Positions 54,077-64,000 of a stretch of DNA of 64,000 bases are shown piece after piece (the stretch's first letter is position 1; every line of letters starts with the position of its first letter). The position numbers were made by a program, and so were the translations under genes. The notes under the pieces are model-generated. The model was not told the DNA's origin and did no database searches. It saw nothing but the letters and a program-made list of their open reading frames with translations. The stretch covers positions 1,364,001 through 1,428,000 of the forward strand of contig JAWNZC010000348.1 in the NCBI GenBank assembly GCA_035771165.1, in the 5' to 3' direction. This DNA is from Paragorgia papillata. Lineage: Eukaryota; Cnidaria; Anthozoa; Scleralcyonacea; Coralliidae.

Positions 54077-57000
54077 TTTAAGAAGTCTGTACATGCATAT
54101 TTTATACTGCATGTAATGCAAATAGCTTCCATATTTGAAGAAAAATGTCGGTGTTCTGTTATCTTTAAAAAATCTTAAAAAATCTCGGCAGTTCACCAAC
54201 TTTAGGATTTTCTATACGTGAATAATTAACATGACCGCCCCACGCAGCACTCTATTATTTTATGTTAACTTTCAAGTTATACGAACTCCCATAAACGATA
54301 TATCGGCAGTGCTTATACTTTCCCCAGGAAGATTGATTGTACCGCGGACGTGTGGCCAAAAAAATTGCCTTCTGGTTGATTAATTATTCTGTGATCATGG
54401 GTTTTAGAGTAGGTTTGAAGTTTGGCATTAGTTATGACATATTATGACACACAGCACGCTTCAATTTTATACAAAAGAAAATTTAGACGTCTTGAAAGTG
54501 AGGAAAATAAAATGCATGTATTATTATTATATTTATTAAGAATTCTTGACGGACGTGCACACGATGTTTAGGCAATTAATGTGCCGCTATTTTTAATTTG
54601 AGATCTCAGACAAAACATGGAAATGCTCGTATAAATTATGGAACATTCGCCTGAACAATTATACATTCTATCAACATACGAGTCGAGTCAACGTCGCCAT
54701 TCCTGACCTGCATGCTGAAACGAGCACGTCCTTGTTAGTTCAACAGTCTACTGTTTTTTCCCCTTTGTTTTATTTTTTTAAACGGTGATAAACTTCAACA
54801 TGAAGCTGTCAACAAACTGATAATCAAAGTTTAAATACGTTACATCTGCTTACTACGTATTTTACATATACGATCCAGTCGATTCAATATTCATTTGTGT
54901 TTTGTCTTGGTTATTCGCCATTGGGCAAATTCATTAGTCCATTTGCCAGTGAATAATCACAACCCGTAAGCGCCGCTAACAGTTCTGTGTAAATATATCA
55001 CCCTTTTAATTTAAAGAAACCAAAAATAATATAATCCGATAAATCTACACTAGCCCATTTATTTCAGTGTAGTTTGGGTATTGTATGTATTTTGTTGCTT
55101 TATGAGTGCGGAGGAAATGCTAAATGTGTATTATTGTCGAGGATATAAACCTTCAATTCTCATAAACTTGTTAAATATGCAAATACGATTTCACTTGAAG
55201 TAACCCCCCGTCTACCTTGATGCTACACCTGCATAGATATCTGTGTTCCAACTTGAATTACCATCTTGTTGATTCACAATCACAATGATTTCTTGAGCTG
55301 GAACTTATGAGGAGAAATCAAGCTTGGGAAACTTCGATGGACATAATCAAGTACAGTATTTCTATTTTTTGACATATTTGGGGTTTTTATCCTAGAACTT
55401 CTTTGCGATCAGATATAAAACCTTACGCTAGCGTGAATATACTAGTCATATTTTATCTGATTTATATATTTGTACAACTGTGATCATACATATACTTTGC
55501 TACTCCACATTAATCGCCGAGTAAGCTTACTTTGATAAGTGTTTACAACGTTTCTTTACATTACATTATCTTTTCAAATAACATATTGAATCTTTTGTTT
55601 TCGGTCATTCTTTTCCAATATTCCTTGTAAGACTATAAATCATTTTAACTCTGTGGCTTTTGATGTTACGGATAAACGAACTAAAACCGCGATCATGCAT
55701 AAGCCAGCACCATTTACCGCACTCTTCCCGTGCACTCAAAGCTTAGCGACAAGCTATATATATAGCGCGACAAATGGACGTGACAGTCGAACGTGCAGAG
55801 CTTAATTCTTTCTCTAGTGCCGGGATAAGCACTTGGTGACCACGCGGATGTGTCGTTGAGCTCTGCATGGCGTCAACAGCGTGATGTGTTTCAGTTTTTA
55901 GTAATAATGACGTTTCGTTCTCAATGTTTTGGTCCAAAATAATCACTTTTAAAACTAGAAGAATTTCCGCGCTATACTATAGATATATTCTTCCATAATT
56001 ATATATATATGGACTAAACACTGATGTTCGACTACTGTGAATCAGCACCACCGGTTCTGAACGGTATGGGTAGATTTGTTATTCAGTCTTTCACATCGTA
56101 TGTGAGAAAAGATATTTTATGTAAGATAAAAGATATAATTCAGAAAAAACTGAGGAAAACGTGTAAATGATACGCGTGCATGCATGTTCGCTATATATAT
56201 ATATATATATAATTTTGCACCTGTTTCAATTCACCCTTGTATTGAATATAAACGCTGAATTGATTATTATGGTCAATTAAGTAACATTAAAGAAGCTCCA
56301 CGCCGAATGGCGTCAATTTAAAATATTTTCTCATGTAATGGCGCCACCATGTCAGTTGTCGTCAGAATGTCGGTTGTATTGTCCTTATCTTGCTAAATTT
56401 TATAATGAGTTATTTCCCATCATTATTAAACCCCATTTATATATAATTATGTTATACGTAGCCGTAGGGCGAAAGTTTGCAAAAACATTTGATTTTATAG
56501 TAAACTGATTTGGTATAATTAAAATGTATTGTAATTTTTAGGGTGAAATTAGTTCGAAGTTTGTCTTGCTTATAGTCAGTGTCCTATACTCAATCATATA
56601 CTACTTTTGTGGGCGGATGTTGTGATTTTGAGTTGGCGGATTTCCGTAATAGGATATTAAATATTTATATACTCATAAAGTTTCCAAATAAATACTAAAA
56701 TTTGCACTTGAATGTGTGATTATTACTTGTTTGGCAAAATATGCATAAAAAACTCGTAAAAAAACGACACAATTTTTTTAGAACGAATTACTAGCGTTTC
56801 GAGCAAAAGTCTTTTATCAGCGCTCGTCACTTGAACTGTTAAAGTTTTTCCAGCCATGTTGATTAAAGTATTCATGGGTCCCAGTTACGACTTTGTTAGA
56901 GAGCTTAAGCAAGCTAGGACGACGAGTTCAGTATCTAGCAGAAACTATACGAATCATTTACGTATTGAATATTGAATGCTATTAAGTATTGAATATTTAA

Positions 57001-58980
57001 AGTGTGTTTTTCGACAACGAAAAGCTTTAGAGTTCTATAAGGATTTTGTGGCAACAGGTTTCGCCGTTTCACGAGTTAACGTCGTCCTGAAAATGATCTA
57101 AATAACGTTCTATATAGAACGGGGACGGCGTTACCGATAATTATTCATTTTCTTTGTTGTGTGAGGAAAATTCTATTCTATTAAGGACGTTGTCCTTGAC
57201 GTTCCTTGACTTGTTTCTGGTGTGTTTAAAGTATAGTAATGTGAAAGAGTAAGAGTAAACTTCGAATGCTTGAAAGACACGGAACAGGAAAATAACTTGG
57301 CGAAATTTTTCTCGGCTGAAAAAAAAATATAAGCAAAATATACAATGTCTAACAAAAATGAGCACTAATTGTTAATCAACATTATGACCTTTTATAAAAT
57401 GCACATGATAATAAAGGTATATGTATGTTCGCGTGTTATGATTGGCCGATATTTTCGTTCGCAGTCGTAAGTCCGTAAAATAATGAAATTGTCAATGGGG
57501 ACGATGGGAAACAATGGGCTAAACTGCCTTCTTGATAATCAGATAGCGTTTTCATAATAATAAAGTTTACAAAACTTTAAATGAGTCTGTCCTGATGTTT
57601 ACATTATCTCAAGAAGTCTTTTTAGTTGTTTATACTGCGTAATCGACTGCTGAATAACGGATAGTAATTTTATAATTGGCACGTACGTAGTTACATACGT
57701 GTGTTTAATTTAAAAGAAAGTCCAATAATTATTATTTAGTTAGGTACTTCAAATTTATTATTTGATGTATATTATGTTTGAAGAGAAACTTTGTATCATG
57801 AAAGCAGACAAACACTTTTTACTCAATAAAAGATCAGAAATCATTTCGACATGCAGGCATAAAAATAAATTTAATATCAACAATCTAAACAACAATCAAA
57901 ACAAGGAAAGGAATTTGAGGAACCCACCGCCAACACGCCCACCTTTCGGCCAAAACCATTTGAGGAATGCATTTATTGTTTTACCGCCCACCTTTTGACC
58001 AAAACCATTTAAGCGGCCCACGAATCGAAACTACTCAGTCGCCTGAAGATCGTGAAAACTGCGTGAAACTGACAGTTGCGACACTCAACATTTTGAGGTA
58101 AGCCCACTTAAACTGTACTATATTCGCTCTACCTTTACGGTATTTAACAGTTTCCGACATTCCGTGAACAAAATCACACGTGCTCGTTTGTATATATATA
58201 GTTCAATCTACAGACACGTGTTTCGCTTCATCAGTGTAGCTTGGAACACATCTAGATGTGAGAACACCATTTTATTTATCCCTAAGCAACTGCCGGTAAC
58301 AGTCGCTTGTGGGACAATACTGGACATGCGCACATCTAGATAGCGCACATCTATATATTTACATATATATATATATATATGGTAGTTTTTTTTTAAAAGA
58401 AGGGGAAAAATGACTCGATGAAACAAAATGCTCGCGAGTCACGAGGACCAAGAGTATATACTGCGGTGTTTTTGTAAATGATTCATGGCGTTCCTTTGGT
58501 TTTGGCACAAAATGCAAAGCGCTTAACGTATGCGTAAATATTATACTTAGTTGAAAACGGTTAGGTAAAATGCAATGAATCAATATGTTTTCAAACGAAC
58601 ACATTAATCCGTTAAGTAAGCACAGCATAAAATAATCCGAGTCTTGAAAATCGTGAGAGCAATAAACCATAACAGACCACTGACTAAATCTGCCAAAAAC
58701 GTCTGGCGTCATTTCAGTGAAATGTTTCACACTCACACACATATTGATATGAGTGCACAACATAGTCTGATATAGTTGTTAAAAATTTACATCGGTAATT
58801 GTCTCATGCATGCATTCTGAATTTCTGATACCTCCATTCTGATCAGTTGGTTTTTCTGGGCCGCAAATTAAGAATGTGGCACTATGCATGAAAGATTAAT
58901 TCTCCTTATCCTACCCACAACAATCAAAATTCTCAGAATCGGTATGCCCCTCCTACTGTGCATTCAACATACTTTACAAA
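54077..58980. other. Gene-poor stretch, nothing recognised
   Basis: AT-rich sequence with many stops in all frames and short (TA)n runs at about 56191-56211 and 58361-58381. A repeat piece with GCGTTTCGAGCAAAAGTC lies at about 56793. No exon pair with conserved protein sequence is seen. Confidence 0.5.
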
Positions 58981-59649
58981 CTTCATTCTATCTTGGGTAT
59001 GCTGTGAACTGCCGAAATTTTTAGAAATTCTGACGTTTTGAGCAGAGCCCTTCATCAGAGTAAAGCAGGTAGTTTTGATGTGACGTTTTATACACTATAT
59101 GATCATAAGGCAACGACAGCTTGCAGTCTGGTAGGTGCCTTTAGTTTACTAATACAGCACCCCAATTTGAAACTGTGACGGTTGTGCACGATTTGTCTGA
59201 TCTGAATCTTTATGTCTCGCTGTAAGACCGCTCCAATGACGAAAGCAAGGATGTGATGGCGTTTGAATCTTTAGGTACTCGGCTGTCTTGTTTTCTAGGT
59301 TTATAGTTAAATACTGTCTTGGCAGCGACTATATCAAGAATGTGTTGCACCCAAGTGGAAATGTTGTAGTTTGTTTTACACTGCAGCCATGGAAAAGTGA
59401 AGAGTGGTGCGAGATGAATTTGATCGAAACTATGAAAGCAAGAGTTGATACTGTTCTTCCAGCTCCTTCTGCATACGCAGCTACTGCATGCGCGGAACGA
59501 ATCAACCTGGTACCCAGTGCCTTAGCACTCCCTCGAGCATCGAGACGTGCGCATAAGGTCCACCTCTCCTCATTGACTGACGCCAATAAGGCGTTAATAA
59601 TAAATGTTAGAGTGCGTGTTTCATCAGGAGATCCAAAAAACTTGAGGTT

Positions 59650-60196
59650 TCGTGCATGAACAATGGATAAGTTCGATTACTTCATTAAATGTTTACTTGG
59701 TTGGGTGGTTTGGCCGGAAACAAGATGTTACGAGGGCTTTCTTTTAAATACGTCATGGTGTTTCGCGAGGGCTTCACAACCAAGCTGTGTCTTCTAGTGT
59801 TACGCCACGACACAAAAGACAGGTTGCTTTGCGAATCTTTATTAAGCATTCAACAGATTGTTGTAGTTGAAACTGGGAGAATTGGCGAGATTATACCGAA
59901 CACTCCCACTAGCGACTAAACAAAGTGAACCATTATAAACCATTAAGTATTAAGAAATATTCATTAACTATTAAGAAATATTCTTAATAGTTTTAATAGG
60001 TAAATTATTGTAAAAATAGAGAAATTTTGATCTATAGTAGTATAAATCCTATTTTAGTCTAAAACTTATAAATAGTGTCCCCAATTAGCTGTAATATATA
60101 GCTAAATACATTGACACTTAAATAAAGTTATTCATTCATTCATTCATTCATTCATTCATTCATTCATTCATTCATTCATTCATTCATTCATTCATG
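59650..60196 (+). repeat. Possible non-LTR retroelement 3' end with (CATT)n tail
   Basis: An AT-rich stretch ends AATAAAGTTATT followed by about 16 CATT units (60130-60194). Tetranucleotide tails are typical of CR1/L2-like and some SINE elements. A 76-residue open frame upstream (59689-59919) shows no reverse-transcriptase motif, so the call rests on the tail. Confidence 0.4.
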
Positions 60197-60240
60197 ACTA
60201 TACGAAGCTGCATGTCTAAACAAAGACAATTCACTATTAA

Positions 60241-60578
60241 GGGGCTGTTTATATGGAGGCGAGTTACTCGGTCAGCCGAGTTACTCGGTTTGCCGGGATA
60301 AACTTTACGTTCTGTTTATATGAAAGCGAGTTACCTGGCAAGTTGTAATATTTGAGATGATTCTCATTAACGAAAGTGACATGAAGTAACGAATATAGAA
60401 AATTCATCCCGCTATGCCGAGTTACCGGGAAATGTTTATCCCGCTTTGCCGAGATCCCGGCTGCCAGTGCCGAGTTCTCGCCAGGGCGAGTTACCGTGGC
60501 GTCTGTCTCATATAAACACTGCGGTGGAAAAACAGTGTTTGTTCTACCGACCGGGAACTCCTCCATATAAACAGGCCC
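60241..60578. mobile_element. PIF/Harbinger-like MITE, TAA duplication
   Basis: GGGGCTGTTTATATGGAGG at the left pairs with CCTCCATATAAACAGGCCC-type sequence at the right, and TAA flanks both sides. The interior repeats GCCGAGTTACTCGG and GCGAGTTACC motifs in both orientations. Confidence 0.85.
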
Positions 60579-63500
60579 TAAAGCTGATAAAGCAGTAAGA
60601 CGGATGCATGCCGGTATAGTTTACACAAGAATCCTAATGGTTTTATTTAAAACTGACGAGGCAAGCAAAAATAAACTTAAGCCATGAACATGTTTCGTAG
60701 CATTCTTCTTAGTTTAAAGCCGGTTTTGACACACCTATAAAGAAATGCAGGTATTATATATAGGTATACTGGTCTGCATGACTCTTCATAATGTTCTTTA
60801 TGAAAAAAAGACGTAGGTCTTAATTTGCTTCGTAATACTGAACCTTATAAGGTTCTATTGGTAATCTAGTTCTACTTCAAGGTCTACGTGGCATGTTGCT
60901 ATTTATAAGATATGTTATTTCGGCACAGCAGCAAAGGTTCGACATCAGTAACCAGTATTCACTCTCTTTGGTTTTCATTTTATGGACTCTGCACTGGACA
61001 TTCGTTACTCTTCGTTTCGAGATCTTTTATTCGGTTTTACTGTGTTCAATGATTACGCGAATGTTTTCATGGACGGTGACAGTCTCTTCATTTTGAACGT
61101 TAACAAAGTGTTTTGATGGATTCCCTGGATTCGTTTAATAATTGGTATATACGTTTTCTTCTTGGACTCTTGATGGCGATGAATTGAATTATCCTTAATT
61201 TGTCTCTTCTTTTGCATGCTTGAGACTTTCTTTTGACTTTAAGGGGGTTTCTTTGATGGAGACCACGCATGCTTTTGGAAAATGAAAATAATATAGAAAG
61301 ATAGTTTGGCTGTACGACCGTTAGCAACCTTTCGAACTCCGATCGTGGTGGCGTTCAATATACAAACCTATCAGTTCAGTTCACCAAATGTTATACGAGG
61401 GACTTCTATAGTTTTGCTTTAGAGGGGCCTCGCAACCATGCAACAACAAAAATATACTTAACACGGCAAAGTACGTGTTTCGTAACAAAGATTTCCATAA
61501 TATTCCGAGCTTCAAGCTCTCCCCAGTTTTGTTGCGGGGCTGAAAAGGGATTTGTAGTATAGATTAGGAACATGGTGTTTATGAACTTGATATTCCGCCT
61601 TTAAAGCTCCACTTCTTTGAAGTACAGAAATGTATTTGTTAAATTTGTTTTGAACAGCAGGAAGATGGAGTGGATTGATTGAAGGAGCATGCAGTTGAAT
61701 CTGGATTTTCATCTCTACATAACTGAAGATCTTCAAATAGTAAACAGGTATGAACATTGACTTTGGAAACTTTAGGCGGTTGGTAGCCTGATTGGCCTGT
61801 CCAGTGGTTATTATATATGCGTTAACATTGACATATACTCAGTTCTGTTGCCCCTATCATACGCATGCATATCCTAGCAAAGACCCATGCAATGCATGCA
61901 TGATTCATTTAACACCCAAGTTTTAATGAGTAATGGAGGAGGCTAAAACTATAGGGTGCTTGATTTGTCTTTCACTTTTCGAAATCTTTACTGTCGAGGA
62001 TGTTGATGAATACCAGAATCAGGCAAGAAGCAATTTTATTGGCACATCAAGAATTTGGACAGAAATCACCGTTCCTTTCTTTTGGTGTTGAATCTGATTG
62101 ATATTATACGGACTGCTGTAGAAACATTAAATGCCATGTATATATATATATATTATTTATTTATTGATATTCACTTAAAACACACTCTTCGAATCGCCTA
62201 AATTGCACTCTTCGAGCTATACGCAACAAAATCTGGTTTATATGGTTTATATATATATATATATCCCCTTCCCCTTTTGGCAGATCAGGGGCTTTAGGAA
62301 TTTTAGATTCGACTGTGGCCCATAGTTTAATTTTTTTCCATCCTGAACCGGCCCAGCATCATTAATTCTGACCATGCACAACAGCTTTCTGAACTTGCCC
62401 AGCATCATTCTACAACATCTTTTTGAACCGGCCAAGCATCCTTCTGAAACATGAACTGGTCCAGCATCCTTCTGAACCATGCCCAGTATCTTTGAGCACC
62501 GGCCTTCAGATGACCGGATTGGAGTTGTATCAGTTATATCGGCCATCGTTTATTAGATCGTATTCCCAGACAAATGTCCATCTTGGAGAAGCTGCATGTA
62601 GAGAAGCTGCATGTATTTTACTGCCTGAATAAACGGCCACAGGCTACTATTATTACAAAAGTTAGTAGATTTTTAAATTTAAACTGTCACTTTTGACTCA
62701 GCCCCTAAACTTACATGCAGCAAATAAAAATTGGATTTTTCAAAATCCTTTTATCTTTTGTAAGAAGCGCGAGAACCGAGATACTGATTGGCTATGTTTA
62801 ATTAACAAATATATATGCAGACCTTTTTTAATGCCGGTTTGCGCAGTAATTATATAGATCGTGTGATAAAATATATATATAGGTACACGTATAGTACACA
62901 TTGTGCATGTATACTCGTGGAAAAACGTCATTGCTAACGGCTTTAATAATTAATGTGCATGGATATACCTGTAGTGTTTATGATGCTTTGAAAACCAGTT
63001 TTTAAAAACCTTTCATTTAGTACCGCAAGAGAGAAAGAAACTTATCGTATGCAAAGCTAGTGGCGTTCATTCCAAACTGGAATTAGAGAAACCTTAGCAA
63101 CAATTATTCCTTGCACAAACAAAAACTCGGGTAAGTTTTATACCCGCTGTAGTGTTTCAGTTAAAATGTATAGCAACCTGCGTGAAGGCAATTATAAATA
63201 TTTTCGTCATGTATATTAGCCGTGAAATAAAATAACATTTTATATAGTTTTAGCTGTTTTGTCGATTATCTTGTCATGCAATATACATACATGGTGAGCA
63301 AACAAACAGCAAGTATATACCTATGTGATTTGCATATATAACAGCATGTTGGTCTAGTCTTGAGTTCCGTATTAGATCAAGTTTGGATATATGCATTAGT
63401 AGAAAAGTATAATGATTTATTCTGTTGTTGCTATGTATAGCAACTATTGAAATTAAGTGCATGTATTTTGCGATGGCTGATGTTTATATGTAGCTAGCCT

Positions 63501-63914
63501 ATATAGAGTTATGGCTTGAATGGCCTTCGTTTTATGTCATGGATTTTTTTGCAAATATGTGTCAAATGTAAATATAAATTTTAAGTGCGATACATATACA
63601 CTATAGAAGACTTAATTCGCACTTTAGAAAGAAAGAAAGACAAATTAAACCTTAGCTGACCATTTACTACCCATTTTTATTACTAAGCATATGTCAAATC
63701 ACTGTCCCAAAACGGAGAACAAAACTGCTTTGACACCTGTGTACAATTAACTAAATTCCAAAAACAAAAGCAACAATACATAAACATGTTTACAATTAAT
63801 GTACAAACTAATTTTTCCCCCTGGATCTGGTATAACATACATACATACATGAAAAGTTAATTGGTATATTTGACACACGAATCAGTAAATTCGTCTCGTC
63901 AATTACATGCAGTC
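60579..63914. other. Gene-poor stretch
   Basis: No recognised gene. A 52-residue open frame from an ATG at 61934 (MEEAKTIGCLICLSLFEIFT start) could be an orphan first exon but has no match or splice partner I can see. Diverged tandem copies of a CGGCCCAGCATCCTTCTGAA-type unit lie at about 62345-62490. Confidence 0.4.
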
Positions 63915-64000
63915 AAAATGGAAATACAATCGCACTTCTGCTTCTGTACGTAGTTTGTTGTGTATTACTGTATTTCTGTGGCCGCTACAGAAACGTGAGA
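63915..64000. repeat. Truncated copy of the 15024-15275 repeat
   Basis: GTCAAAATGGAAATACAATC, CACTTCTGCTTCTGTA and TACTGTATTTCTGT match the repeat in SNF8 intron 2. It is cut by the window edge. Confidence 0.65.

Noticed and set aside
59288..59659. A 123-aa open frame as a gene
   Set aside because: The opposite strand is open as well, the C-terminal half lies in repeat-like sequence (GTTTCATCAGGAGATCC shared with 7788), and no domain is recognised.

Overview
The window is eukaryotic nuclear DNA. Genes are split by GT-AG introns (one GC-AG), coding density is low, and introns and spacers are packed with short inverted-repeat elements and microsatellites. The proteins are clearly animal-type (spartin, SARNP, SNF8, CCT5, RPE). 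The AT-rich base composition, the many short fold-back elements and a 5S-rRNA-like repeat suggest an early-branching marine animal such as a sponge or cnidarian. That placement is an inference from general character, not a proof.

Layout, left to right. (1) 296-1531, + strand: the last two coding exons of ribulose-phosphate 3-epimerase (RPE), with a 26-bp minisatellite in the intron between them. (2) 6326-6905, - strand: a two-exon gene for a small secreted cysteine-rich peptide with a knottin-like cysteine pattern; no family member was recognised. (3) 9065-14220, - strand: complete SARNP (SAP-domain mRNA export factor), nine coding exons, 229 aa. (4) 14448-19967, + strand: complete SNF8/VPS22 (ESCRT-II), nine coding exons, 243 aa, head-to-head with SARNP across 227 bp. 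(5) 23498-37150, + strand: complete spartin (MIT domain, proline-rich linker, senescence domain), fifteen coding exons, 546 aa. Its introns hold a 1.4-kb array of 15-bp repeats, a 5S-rRNA-like repeat and a ~670-bp CCTT tract. (6) 38752-52003, + strand: complete CCT5 (TCP-1 epsilon), ten coding exons, 538 aa. Its introns hold a decayed piggyBac transposon, a Tc1/mariner remnant with iterated inverted ends and several MITEs. (7) 52004-64000: about 12 kb where I find no convincing gene, only fold-back elements and a retroelement-like tail.

The five conserved genes are housekeeping genes without a shared pathway: sugar-phosphate metabolism, mRNA export, endosomal sorting, lipid droplet/endosome biology and protein folding. 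SNF8 and spartin both touch the ESCRT/endosome system, but adjacency in an animal genome does not by itself imply joint function. The only shared-control arrangement visible is the SARNP/SNF8 divergent promoter.

Mobile DNA dominates the rest. Members of several MITE families recur within the window, and target-site duplications can be read for some: TTAA, a 9-bp duplication (two elements), TTA and TAA. At 20014-20675 three elements are nested inside one another and the order of insertion can be reconstructed. The most novel coding candidate is the small cysteine-rich secreted peptide.
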